This document shows positions 32,374-44,789 of a DNA stretch of 64,000 nt, piece after piece. Each line of letters starts with the position of its first letter. Within the stretch, counting starts at the first letter, position 1. A model generated the notes under the pieces. The model worked only from the letters and a program-made list of their open reading frames with translations, was not told where the DNA came from and did not search any database. Position numbers and translations under genes: made by a program. The DNA comes from Papilionanthe hookeriana x Papilionanthe teres (lineage: Eukaryota > Streptophyta > Magnoliopsida > Asparagales > Orchidaceae), in contig CM040430.1 of assembly GCA_022702705.1 (NCBI GenBank), forward strand, positions 71,127,982 to 71,191,981. The letters are read 5' to 3'.

Positions 32374-34705
32374 TGTTGATCTCATTTTTATGATAAGTCA
32401 ACCCTTGACCCAAAAATAACCAACTTTGGTCAATCTTGACCCAATGACCAACCCTACTAACCCAACAGGTCAATCCTTGATCCAAAAAAATTAACTTTGA
32501 TCAAAATAATCAAATTTTGACCCAATGACCAATTATTGACAAAATGACCAATTATTTACCCAATTGGTCAACTTTTGACCTAGAAAACAACTTTGGACAA
32601 ATCAATTAGTTTTTGACTCATTAATCAACCATTGATCACCAAGTTAACCAAAATGCTGAAATGGTCAAATATGACTTATTTGATCAATTCAAGACATCAC
32701 ATAACTAATAATACAACTTTAATCAACTTTGACCTAAATAGGTCAAATTTGGTCAAAAATGGCTAACACATGCCCCTTTAACTATAAAATTAATCTCAAT
32801 GACAGACATTAACATATTCAATTTGATATTAATCAGATTAATTAAAATTTAACCCAGAGGTCAGCACATTGACCATTAGGTTAACCCAAACCCTAAAAAT
32901 GGTCAACTTGACCAAACCAACCCATAATGACAAAACCCATCAACTCTATGGCTAAACCAACCATGACAAGGTTGGATAAGTTACATTTGACATTTTTAGA
33001 CTCAAATTGACCAACCCAAGTCAACTTGGGTCAACCAGGGTCAACTATAGTCAACCTTTATCAAATTTGGCCAAAATATCTAATTTTGAACAAAAAATGA
33101 TAAAGACAATAAAAATTAATCAAATAATTAGTTTTAAATCAGTTTAATTAATTACTTGATTAATAAAATAATATTTAAAATTTTAATTAACTTTTCAATT
33201 AATTAAAATAAAAATATGATTAAAGGTTTAAAATATGACAGATGTTTAAACATTTAACCTACAAATAATAAATATTAATCAAATGATTAATTAAAATTTT
33301 TTTTTTGGATAATTAATTGATTAATAAAATGAATATTTAATATTTTAATTAATTAATTAAAATATAAGGGTTTAAAGACATGAAAAATTTAAACCTTTAA
33401 TTTAAAAAAGACATAAAATTAACCAAATGATTAATCAAATCATTTTTAGTTAATTAATTGATTAATAAAATGAATATTTACTATTTTAATTAATTCTTAA
33501 TTAATTAAAATATAAAGATTTAAAGACATGACAAATTTAAACCTTTAACTTAAAAAGGACATAAAATTAATCAATTAATTAATTAAAATTTATTTTAATT
33601 AATAAATTGATTAATGAAATAATTTCCAACAATTTTAATTAATAACATAATTAATTAAAATGAAAATTAAATCAAGAAAGACATAAAATGACATTTTGAC
33701 CTATAACATCATATGTGACACAAAAATTCCTAAAAATCATTTTAATTAATTTAAGGGTTAATATTATAATTACATATATTTCTAATTAATTACATAATTA
33801 ATTAGGAGTGGAGTTATATAAAAAAATAATCCTAAATTGAATTTAAATTTATGACATCAAACATGATGTCATAAACCCCTTTATAGATTTTTAAACTTAA
33901 ATCGAAATTATAGGGAATCACTAATGGATAACCAAAAACCCACTAAATTCATCATGACACATTACCTAAACCATAACTCATCACCTTTAACTAAGATTAA
34001 GAGTTATCATGATTTTATCATGATGGTTAAGCTTATGTGTCATCCCCTCTCAAGATGAAGTGTAACATGACTTCATAGGTGGCAAGCCCCTCTTCCCTAA
34101 CCTAATGGAGAAAGACCAAGACATAAGGTTAAAATTCTACCAAGGTTAAAAACCATCATGAACAAAAGAAATAAATAATGGAGTGAGGAAAATATGTGTC
34201 ATCTTCCCTTCAACTTGCTTAATGACTCACTCATTTGCATGAGATGAGGTGGCCGGCCACCTTAAGTATGATTTTGGTCACCACCCTGAGCAGCCAATGA
34301 GAAAGGAAATTAGTATGGATTAAACTTTATCCGTGGCAAAATTAAATGATGAGGAGGTTATGCATGAAATGAGTCATCTACCTTACTTGTCATGCCATGG
34401 TGAATGAAGAATATATGTGTCCTCCTCTCCCTTATTTCATTGAATAAACATATGAATCACTTGGAGAAGTTTAATCTAACTGATTGTAACCGGCCATATC
34501 CACCTCATAGGGGAACCAATGAGAGAAAGACAAGATTGGGGTTTAATCCTTACCATGGTTAATTCCAATGATGGCTAAGCTTAGAAAATCCAAATTCATC
34601 ATTACCTCAACTGAAACTTATCATCAAGACATTAATGAAAAGGTTGGCAACATCCCTAGATAAACCTACTTCAGCCCAAACTCATCCAAAACTTCCCCCC
34701 ATGGC

Positions 34706-34713
34706 TATAAATA
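34706..34713 (+). promoter_or_regulatory. TATA box of the 5' giant LTR
   Basis: TATAAATA in the context CCATGGCTATAAATAGAGCC, identical in the 3' LTR at 52872-52879. It is the best core-promoter candidate; transcription would start about 30 bp downstream, which would give R-U5 of roughly 5 kb. Confidence 0.65.
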
Positions 34714-35460
34714 GAGCCAAACCTAAGCCTTGATGAGAAGAGAAGAGAGAGTGATAGCTACTTGATCCCTGCCCAAATTCCCTAACTTCCAACAGCAAAA
34801 ACCTAGCTTAGGACCTCAATAATTAGGTTAGCCCATAACCTAATCAAAAACAGGACCCAAAACCTGTTTAACCATTTAAAATAGGCTAACCCGAGAGCTT
34901 AAAAATGAAGTGAGGGAGGTGAAATTCCAAAACTCCATATACTGCTCAAATCCAGAAACTTTCAACACCAAAATTGTTCCCTAGGACCTAAGCAATTGAA
35001 CCCCTCCAAAACCAGGCATTCAAACCCACCATATCCTCTCAATTTGACTAACCTGAGAGCACCCAAGTGAGTCTAAACTAGGACACTTTCCAATTGTGAA
35101 ATCAAACTTCACATAACCCCAAATTAACTATTCTAACACCTATTAGTGACCAAGAGTGGAAGATCCCAATCAAATCCAACCATTTCCAAGGCCTTTATCA
35201 AACTTCCTCAAACAGATCTTCTTTTGGACAAAATCATATATAAACCTGATTTGAACTCAAATTGAAGTCTCTGGAAGCTTTCTGAAACCTAAACGACCAA
35301 TCCAAAGCAACCAACTAAGCGTTTTGCACACTATGGCCAAGGTATGGTTTTTCCCCATTAATGGCATTTGGGTTTCAGCCTTTATGAAAGATACTTATTC
35401 AAAACCCCCACATATTCATATGGATATGTTCGTCTACTCAAAACAATAGTGTAGGAACAA

Positions 35461-35494
35461 ATCTCACTCGATTTCATTAAAAATCGAGCGAGAT
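35461..35494. repeat. Inverted repeat in the giant LTR
   Basis: ATCTCACTCGATTT and AAATCGAGCGAGAT, one mismatch, six-base loop. Partly decayed in the 3' LTR near 53640. Confidence 0.65.
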
Positions 35495-36479
35495 ATTGTC
35501 CCTAAAGCATGGACGGTCTGCGAGATCAGGAGAAATGAGGGAGATGACCCTTTGCTGTCTGATCCCGTGCTTTTACAATGGACAGATGAGATTAAAACCC
35601 AGCCGCTCTGCTGTTCGGATCCCCATAAAGGATTAACCTCATTTTCGACGGCTCCGAGGACACGCGGCATTCCCCGGCTTTTTCTGTTGAATTTTAGTTT
35701 TAATTAATACAGTTAAACCTTAAATTAATAAAAAATTCATATCTTTTTATATTAAAATCACAAAAATAAATTAAAAATATCCCTCAACTCAGAAAAGTGA
35801 GCACTACAATGTGGAATTGAAAATTTTTATTTTTGATTTGCAATTAATTTTTAATTAATTAAATACTACTCAAAGTATTTTAATTATTAGAAATTATTTA
35901 TAAGTCAGAAAATTATGAAATTTTCACAAAATGATCTTTACATCATTATAAACATTCCCTGATTTTTCCATGACTAGGAAAATTTTCTAAGATAACATTT
36001 TCTAATTTCCATTGAACTTTGTAACTATATAAAAAAATGTGAAATTAAGGAAATAAAATCTGAAATTGGTTAAGAGATTTAGGGATACATATATGAACCT
36101 TAAGATAACAAATCTTAGCCTCTTTAAAATTTAAAATGACAACTTAATTTATGGTTAAAATTTGTTAATTAAAAGTTAATAAAAAAAACCCTAAAATTTT
36201 ATTAATTATGTCTAACCACCCTAGACTTAGTTAAAATTTTAAACCCTAATAATATTGGGTTTAAAACAAAACAAATTTTAATTAGTTTTAATTAACTTTT
36301 AAACTTAATTAATCATAATTAAACCTTAAATAAATTAGGTTTAATAATAAACAAATCATAATTAAACCTTAAAGAAATTAGGTTTAATAATAAACAAATA
36401 TTAATTAAGTTTAAAATATCCTTAAACTTAAATTAAACTTTAAAGACATTAGGTTTAATAATAAACAAACCTTAATTAG

Positions 36480-37400
36480 GTTTAACCACTATTAATCCTA
36501 ATTAATCCTTAAGCTTTACTTAGATTAGGCTTAAGTAACCTTTAAATCCTAATTAGGTTTAGCCACTATTAAACCAATTTAATCCTTAAGCTTTACTTAC
36601 ATTATGCTTAAGTAACCTTTAAATCCTAATTAGGTTTAAACCCTATTAAACCTAATTAATCCTTAAGCTTTACTTACATTAGGCTTAAGTAACCTTTAAA
36701 TCCTAATTAGGTTTAACCCCTATTAAACTTAATTAATCCTTAAGCTTTACTTACATTAGGCTTAAGTAACATTTAAATCCTAATTAGGTTTAACCCTTAT
36801 TAAACCTAATTATTTCTTAAGCTTTACTTACATTAGGCTTAAGTAACCTTTAAATCCTAATTAGGTTTAACTCTTATTAAACCTAATTAATCCTTAAGCT
36901 TTACTTACGTTAGGCTTAAGTAACCTTTAAATCCTAATTAGGTTTAACCCCTATTAAACCTAATTAATCCTTAAGCTTTAATTACATTAGGCTTAAGTAA
37001 CCTTTAAATCCTAATTAGGTTTAACCCCTATTAAATCTAATTAATCCTTAAGCTTTACATACATTAGGCTTAAGTAACCTTTAAATCCTAATTAGGTTTA
37101 ACCCCTATTAAACCTAATTAATCCTTAAGCTTTACTTACATTAGGCTTAAGTAACATTTAAATCTTAATTAGGTTTAACCTCTATCAAACCTAATCAATC
37201 CTTAAGCTTTACTTACATTAGACTTAAGTAACCTTTAAACCCTAATTAAGTCTAACCTAATTAGACTTAATTAATCCTTAAGATTTACTTACATTAAGCT
37301 TAAGTAACTTACATTAGGCTTAAGTAAATTTTAAACCCTAATTATGTCTAACCTAATTAGACTTAATTAATCCTTAAGCTCTATTTACATTAGATTTAAG
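36480..37400. repeat. 77-bp tandem repeat array in the 5' LTR
   Basis: Unit with CCTTAAGCTTTACTTACATT repeats every 77 bp (for example at 36661, 36738 and 36815), roughly eleven copies. The equivalent array at 54640-55280 has fewer copies, explaining most of the 288-bp LTR length difference. Confidence 0.85.
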
Positions 37401-38859
37401 TAACTTTTAAACCCTAGTTAAATCTAATTTAACTAGACCTTACTTAGGCTTAAATAACCTTAACCTATACTTAGGTTCAACCCAAGTTAAACCTAAGTCA
37501 AACTTAAACCTTAGGTTCAACCCAAGCTAAACCTAAGTCAAACTTAGCATACATGAACCTAATCTTAACCTATATTTAGGTTCAACTCCAATTTGAATCT
37601 AAGTCAAACATTAAACCTTTTAGGTTCAACATACATGAACTTAGCTTCAACATACACTTAGATCCAACCCAAGTTAAACCTAAGTTAAACTTAAACCTTA
37701 GGTTCAACATACATGAACCTAACCTTAACCCATACTTAGGTTCCACCTAAGGTAAACCTAAGTTAAACTTATACTTTAGGTTCAACATACATGAACCTAA
37801 TTTTAAAACATACTTAGGTTCAACCCAAGTTAAACCTAAGTCAAACTTAAACTTTAGGTCCAACTTACATGAACCTAATCTTAACCTATACTTAGGTTCA
37901 ACTCCAATTTGAATCTAAACATTAAACTTTTTAGGTTCAACATATATGAACTTAACATCAACATACACTTAAGTCCAATCCCAACTTAAACTTATGTCAA
38001 ACATTAAACCTTTTTATAAGATCAACCCTAACTTAAATCTAAGTCAACCTCAAATTTAATCTAACTTAAATTAAAACCAAACTTAAGTTCAATCAATATT
38101 GAACTTAAAGTCAATCTTAAATTTAGATTCAATCTAACTTGAATCTAACTAAAATCAAATCAAATTTAAATTCAACCAATACTGAATTTAAGATGACCTT
38201 AAATTTAAGTTCAATCAAATTTGAATCTAAATCAAATTCAAGTTAAACTTAAGTTTAATCAACACTGAATTTAAGTCGATCTTAAACCGAATATAACTCA
38301 AAACAAATTTAAGTTCAATCCATATTGAACTTGAATCAATTTTAAGTTTAGATTCAGCCTAAATTAAATCAAATAATAAGTTTGAATTAAATTAAACTTA
38401 ACTAAATATTAAGTTTAACCCAAATTAAACTTATTTCAATATAAAGTTTGATATAAATCAAAATAAATTCAATATTAAATTCGACCCAAATTGAATTTTA
38501 TTCAACATTAAGTTCGACCTAAATCAAACTTATTAAAGTTTGATATAAATCAAACTTAACTCAATATTAAGTTCGACTTAAATCAAATTTATCTTTAAAT
38601 TAAGTTCAACTCAAATCAAATTTATTTAAATTAGATCTAAATCAATAAATTTTACCTAAATTAAATTTAATATTACATCAAGTTCAAATCAATATTAAAT
38701 TTAACACATTTAGATTCAAACGACACTGAATCTAAAATGTTAAAATTTGAACTTAATATTCAAAAGACACTGAATTAAAATCAATACTCAAATAAATCTA
38801 ATATTTATTAGATTTAGTCTCAATAAATCTAACTTTCTTTTAGATTAAGAATAAATGTT

Positions 38860-39080
38860 AGATTTTCTTTGCATATTATTGGGTGTGCTAACTCTGTTTT
38901 GCGTGATAACTAAAACGAAATGACAAAATTAGCTTCGTTTAGATTTCCTTTGCATATTATAGGGTGTGCTAACTCTGTTTTGCAGTATAACTAAAACGAA
39001 ACAACGACATTAACTTCGTTTAGATTTACTTTACATATTATAGGATGTGCTAACTCTAATTTGCATGATGACATGGATTC
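38860..39080 (+). repeat. Three 80-bp repeats near the 5' LTR end
   Basis: Units with TTTGCATATTATAGGGTGTG followed by CTAACTCTGTTTTGCAG. The last part resembles a 3' splice site with branch sequence. Same array at 56739-56955. Confidence 0.75.
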
Positions 39081-39786
39081 ACGACGAAAAATAAAATAAA
39101 ACTGAAACCATTAGGATAGTCACAAAACTTAAAACAAAAAATAGTGACATTGAAATTTTTAGGACATTAAAATAATAACCTTGACAAAATAAAAATGGCA
39201 AACAACAAAACAAAAATATGAAATGAAATGACAAAATAAAATAAAACTGAAACTTTTAGGATAGCCACAAAAATGATAAAACATTAAAAAAAAGACAAAC
39301 AACAAAAAAAAAAGAATTGATAAACCAAGATAACATAAAATTGATATGACAAAATGACATACATGATTGATAGTGGGTACATATTTCCTTAAAAATAAAA
39401 TTTTTTAGAAAACAATTGATCAACATTAATCAGAAGTTTTCTTAAACAATTTGAAAATGTTTAAGATGTAATTAACTATAGAAGCTCTCTTCTATAGGAG
39501 ATTTAAAAGAACCCCTGATAGAAATTCCTGGTTATCAAAACTTCATGATTTTCTATATATAGAAATCTTAGGATATGGTATTCTAGAATCTTCTTCTATA
39601 AGAATCATCATAAACATCCTTTTCTAGTGTTTCCTATTAGCCCTAAATTCGTCAATTCTTTTATAGGATCTATAGAAATAAAATTAGGGCAATACTAAAC
39701 AGAGTGGTGAATCCTTGACAATGACATGACATTGAAATTTGACGACGACAAAACCAACCGACATTCTTTAATCTCCATCAAGAGAG

Positions 39787-39804
39787 TGGCGACTCCGCTA
39801 GAGA
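39787..39804 (+). promoter_or_regulatory. Primer binding site of the Ogre-like element
   Basis: TGGCGACTCCGCTAGAGA, six bases after the 5' LTR. Ogre elements are known to use a tRNA-Arg primer; the exact tRNA match was not checked here. Confidence 0.65.
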
Positions 39805-39953
39805 ATTTCATCCATCTCATCTTTTGTTATCATTTGTTTTCATTTAACATTTCGTTATTTAACAAATAAGAACTAAAAACTTTTAACACAAATTCCCAGT
39901 TTATAAATAAGTTAATAATATTCGTTTTTCCTAAAATTTCAGAAAAGTTGCAA
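39805..39953 (+). other. Leader before the first ORF
   Basis: Short AT-rich untranslated DNA. Nothing recognised. Confidence 0.4.
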
Positions 39954-40965
39954 TGGATTCTCCTAATTCAATCTTTTCTTATTACCATACACCAATGGAG
40001 TAAGACCTTTCCTTTTATCAGAATGATTATGGATTTTTGGTGAAACAAAATTTGCATTAGATAATCCATACCAAACTGATATAAACTCTTTTGAAGAATT
40101 TGATCTGCAACCTTATGAAGATTTTCTGAATTTTACAGAAGACCTACTTGAGTATACATTTGAAGAACCTTATAATTTGAAGAAATGAAACGACAAATTG
40201 ACAGGAAAGGAAAACAAGTCTACGAGGAGGATGATATTGCACCACCATCTATATATGAAGTTGACTCTTGCTCCAAAAATATTCACATAACTCCTTCATT
40301 TAAAAGGAAGAAAAGGTGGAATAAAAATTGATAATTTTGAAACACCTGAATTTCAACAAAATGTTTTTGGAAACCCTTCCTTTTTAGAGGATAATCAGTA
40401 TATTCCAATTCATGTGGAATACACTGATAATTTCTCTCAACCTAAGAGTTCTCCCTCAATTCATGTTATATATTCAGTGTTTAAGAGATTAACACGAAAA
40501 AATAAATGTTCAATTTCCCGATTGTTGGACAAATTGGGATGTGCAGTCTCTAAAACAATGAAAAGGAGAATTCTAGCAATAGAAAACTCTATTTATGAAG
40601 AAACAGGTTATCAATCTCCAATAGAAGATCAATGTACTCGAGTGCCAGTAAAGTTCCAACTAGGGCCAAGAGTAAAACATGTTACAATTACAAAAGACAA
40701 AGCTAAATATGACAAACCAATGTTCGAAGTGGAAGATACATCCACTAAAATGACAGATTTGGTCCATATGTTACAAAATGCAGATTGTTCATATGATAAT
40801 ACACTACCTAGTGGATCTCGTCCCATTCTAAGAAATAATGTATGGAAACGAAGATCGTCTGAAAGAAATTCAGATGCTACAAGCACTCCTGCAGATAGTT
40901 CACAAGAAGAAATTTGTAAAGAACATTCTGCAAAATCATTTGAAGAAAGACTGAAAAAGTTATAA
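39954..40965 (+). pseudogene. Ogre-type extra ORF upstream of gag
   Basis: Ogre elements carry an ORF of unknown function before gag; this matches by position. Fragments include MDSPNSIFSYYHTPME near 39954, INSFEEFDLQPYEDFLNFTE near 40080 and a continuous frame from 40363 to 40965 with GNPSFLEDNQYIPIHVEYT and LTRKNKCSISRLLDKLGCAV. Stops and shifts occur between 40010 and 40330. The readable C-terminal 183 residues are basic then Ser/Glu-rich, with no recognised domain. Confidence 0.6.
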
Positions 40966-41043
40966 ATTTATATCAAACAATTCTCGGTGCAAGGAAAGAA
41001 AGATACTTGTGACAGTTCAAATGAAAATGTTGCTAGTGTTAAT

Positions 41044-42374
41044 ATGGTAGAAACACGGTCTACTTCCTTAGCAGGAGAATCAGTTGAAGAGGAGGCAACA
41101 AATGAATTACGAGCAATTATACGACAACGAGACAAACAAATCAGTCGTCTTGAGCAAAAAATGGAAGAGTTAGTAGCAACTTTACAAAATCCACCAACAA
41201 ATCCTTCTCTAGCCATTGAAATCATCAGACCAAAGGCTATCCATATTTTAGAAGACAAAGGAGAGCCAATAGATGTTGAAGAAATCACTTAAAAGAAAAA
41301 GGATTCCCCTCATAGTGGAATTCCAGAAAAAGATATCACACAACTCGCGGAACAAAAGTTAAAAGAAACAATGGCTCAGGTAAAGGCCAGATCATTAAAT
41401 CTAAAGGGTAGACCATATATAGAGGAATTTGATTTTGTCCAGTACCCTAAAGGTTTTGTTCCTCTTGTCTTTAAAATGTTTGATGGAACAGGTAATCCCC
41501 GATAACATTTAGCACATTTTAGAGAAAACTGCTGTAATGCGGGGGGAAGTGACGCTCTTCTATTCTGTCAATTTGTTAATTGTCTCACGAGAGTTGCCTT
41601 TGACTGGTATGCAGAACTTCCTAATGGATCTGTTAAAACTTTTGTAGAGCTTGAAAGACTCTTTATTCAACGCTTTGCTGGAGCACAACATCATACTACC
41701 AATGGTGACTTGGTAGTAGAAAAACAAAAACCAGGAGAAAGTTTAGTGGATTATATTTTACGCTGGAGAAATCTCAGCATGAAATGTGAACCACAACTTC
41801 AAGAACAACATGCCATTGAAATCTTACTTAAGAATATTCATGGTCCTATAGCATTCATGCTTAAAGGATTTACAATAAAGACATTTGAAAATTTGCTCAG
41901 TAAAACTACCAACCTTCAAGAAGAAGCAAAGCAAATGAGCGTCACAGAAAGACTGAAAAGAAAAAAACTGTCAAGACATTTGAAAAGAAGCCAGGAAATG
42001 TTGTAGAAAAAGGTAAATAAGTGATGCAGATTCAACCTGAACAAAAGAAACAACAACGACAAAACCAATCATCATCACAACCCTCCTCTTCTCAACTACA
42101 ACTTCAACAACCAATTCCAGTACCGACAGATAAGAAAACGATGGCTGAAAGAATAAATAAAGAATATCCATTTAAAACTGAGGCCGTCAGCAAATTATTT
42201 CGTATCCTGCTTAAAGTACCAGAATTTAAGCTACCAGAAGCAAAAAGGCCAGCAAAAGTAGACATGAAGGACAATCCCAATTATTGTCCTTATCATAGGA
42301 TGCTTAGACACAAGATTGAAGAATGTTTTGTCTTCAAAGACTGGTTGAGCGCAATTTTAAAGAAGGAAATATAG
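41044..42374 (+). pseudogene. gag: Gag of the Ogre-like element
   Basis: The start at MVETRSTS is typical of Tat-lineage gag. A coiled coil follows (LRAIIRQRDKQISRLEQKME), then the gag domain from VFKMFDGTGNPR to FIQRFAGAQHH and DYILRWRNLSMKCEPQL. After a frameshift in an A-run near 41960 comes a Gln-rich stretch and a knuckle-like CPYHRMLRHKIEECFVFKDW (C-x2-H-x4-H-x4-C spacing). In-frame stops at 41290 (TAA) and about 41503 (TAA) also break it. Its product would form the particle that packages element RNA. Confidence 0.8.
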
Positions 42375-42430
42375 TAATCCCGAAAGAATATTTGAAATAA
42401 CCTGACAAAGGTTCAGTCAACAAGATTTTT

Positions 42431-42934
42431 GTGAAAAAACTTAAATCAAACAACAAGAACAAAAGTAACATTGTTCAAGGTAAATCTTCTGAGGAGATTT
42501 TTACTGAATATCAAGTTACAAAGCCTCCCAAGAAAGAAAATAAAAAGAAAAATAAAGAACCTAGAAGGATTAAAGGTCTTCTAGATATAGGGACTGCTGT
42601 TCCTATTGTATCTTTTAGTTCTTATATGTCTTCATCTTCTACTAGGGTAGTTATATCGGATGAAGGACGAAAAATCCTTGAAACGATGACTTCGTATGAC
42701 TTTCTTTTTGCTACTACTATGAATAATAATAATTCTAGTTCCACTTCCATTCTGTCTATTTTGGGTGATGCTTCTGAAAATGATCATTCAAATCCTAATT
42801 TTGTAGATAATACTCAAATCGTACATGATCTCGATCAATATAAAGACAACCAAAATGACAAAAACATTGATGAAATTTCTGACAATGACAAAGATAAATT
42901 GACACTGCTACACTCCAAATTCAAGGAACCCTAA
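42431..42934 (+). pseudogene. Gag-protease linker of the Ogre-like element
   Basis: A 167-codon frame with a Lys-rich start (KKENKKKNKE), a Ser-rich middle and an Asp/Asn-rich end. It contains GRKILETMTSYDFLF-like sequence typical of the region before Tat-type protease. It is not an independent gene; the frame differs from its neighbours because of shifts. Confidence 0.5.
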
Positions 42935-43146
42935 TTTCCATAGAATTGGAATCTTCAGACTCAGAGACAAAAGAGTCCAATAGCCAACTTGAAGAAACAG
43001 TTGAATTTAATTTGAGAAGTGGAAATATTCTACCTTATAGAATGGCTCCACAAGAAAAAGAAAAACAAATAGTCACATTAGAAAAGATCATTCCTCCAAT
43101 ATATCCATAACTCTCTGAAAGAGATAAGGATAATCTTCATAATAAA

Positions 43147-43950
43147 GTGGACTACAACATACTAGCTCATTTGAGGAAGTTACCGGCAAAATTGAGCATT
43201 TATGATGCTCTTACACTTTCCAAAGAAATGAGAGAGTCATTGATAAAAGCCCTTTTAGATGCAGACATTTGTCTAGTTCAACTTGCTAGTATTACTCAGA
43301 ATGAAGTTTGTCCATTAGAAGAATCAATAAAGATTACCTTTTCTGATAATGACTTGTTGCTCGGAACAACTGAACATAATCGTCCACTATATATCAAAGT
43401 AAACATAAACGACACGACACTTTCAAGGGTTCTTATTGACCCAGGTGCCTCAATTAACATTATAAATTTGAGAACTCTTGCGTATCTGGATATTGACGCA
43501 TCGCAACTATCAAGAGATACAATGATGTTATGAGGATTTAATCAACAAGGAGAACGAGCTCTTGGATCGATAAAATTGCTCTTAAAGATAGCCAACTTGA
43601 CGATAATGATAAAACTCCATATCATTGATTCTGATACCTCTTTTAATGCTTTACTTGGTAGACCATGGCTTCATGAACACAAAATGGTTCCTTCTTCGTT
43701 GCATCAATGTATAAAATATCTACGAAAAGGACAAGAATGTTGTATTGTAGGAGATTTGCAACCATTTTCGATCCATGAAATCAGTATACATGAAGATGCA
43801 GCATATTACGCTCCTATAAAGAAAACAATATTCTTCAAAGAGACAATGGTGGATATGAAAGAAAAAGACAAAGAAAAGAAAATAAATGAAAAATATCATT
43901 TTTCATCAACAAAGACAAAAGGAGTTAATTCCCGTCAGACTCATACTTGA
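43147..43950 (+). pseudogene. Aspartic protease of the Ogre-like element
   Basis: Matures the polyprotein. Contains DYNILAHLRKLPAKLSIYDA, RPLYIKVNINDTTLSRVLID, the catalytic DPGASINII at about 43438, and FNALLGRPWLHEHKMVPSSL followed by HQCIKY. One TGA at 43531 interrupts the frame. A second TGA at 43948 comes right before an Arg-Gly repeat (43951-43979) and probably derives from CGA. Confidence 0.85.
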
Positions 43951-44789
43951 GGCCGAGGCCGAGGACGAGGACGAGGGAAAGAAGATCCGATTGTTACAAT
44001 GAAGAAATCATTGAAATTCAAAATCCAACTAGACTCTAAAGAAAATACAAAAGAAGAAATAACATCGGTGGTTTTAAAGCTACCTCATTTCAAAATATCT
44101 CTAGAAGAAGAAGACAAAGAGAAATAAATTGAGTCCATGTATGATAAAATTAATCATTATATACATTCTATGACTCTAACACCAATCTCTACTACTAAGA
44201 TTGAGAATTTAGTAGTCAAAGAAGTATGTAGTGATGAAGAAAACCCAATTAAGTTTAGACTTAGCTTTAGTTCTTCTAGTACTGAAACTGAAGTAAAAAT
44301 AGAAGATGAAAATCTTTCAAAATCAATGAAAATTCCTTTTGAGTTGTACTCTCCTTGGGCACAAAAACTTATTCAAAATAGTTTAATGCTCAAATAGTGG
44401 TCTTTAAAACAGCCACATTTTATTGAACGAATGTGGAATAATAACAAACGAAATCCTAACTCCAAAGAAGGTGTTTGATTTGGTACTCTAGAACCACTAG
44501 ATGATACGGAATTTTACCTAGTCGTCATCGAAGAACTTAATTCTGAAATGATATCTGATCTTCCAATCGAAGATGCTCCTCCAGAATTGGAAGAAGAAAT
44601 TAAATTGACAATTGATGAATTAAAATAAATAAATTTAGGAACTAATGAAAATCCGAAACCAACTTTCATTGTTCATTCCTTAATGACGAGGAAGCAAAAG
44701 AAATAATTCAATTGTTAACAAATAGAAAGACTACTTTGCTTGGACTTATGATGAGATGCTTGTTTTATCTCCAGAAGTCGCAGTCCATT
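43951..44789 (+). pseudogene. Protease-RT linker with Arg-Gly tract
   Basis: Begins with an RG repeat encoded by GGCCGAGGCCGAGGACGAGG and on. Then come low-complexity frames (44137-44397, FSSSSTETEVKIEDENLSK) and VHSL..EEAKEI-like sequence before RT. Ogre elements are reported to have an intron near the protease-RT junction; no convincing pair of splice sites could be fixed here by eye. Confidence 0.5.

Larger units (their letters stand above)
32374..39780 (+). repeat. 5' giant LTR of the Ogre-like element
   Basis: Begins TGTTGATCTCATTTTTATGA and ends ATCTCCATCA. In order: a TTGAC/GTCAA-dense stretch (32380-33080), AT-rich DNA with ATTAATTAA (33100-33800), a TATA box (34706), a hairpin (35461), a 77-bp tandem array (36480-37400), GAACCTAA repeats (37440-38050), AAGTTCGAC-type repeats (38050-38700) and three 80-bp repeats (38860-39080). 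No protein gene was recognised in it. It shows many substitutions against the 3' copy, so the insertion is not recent. Confidence 0.88.

Noticed and set aside
33100..33800. ATTAATTAA-rich tracts as matrix attachment or origin regions
   Set aside because: Explained by base composition and simple repeats of the LTR; no specific signal.
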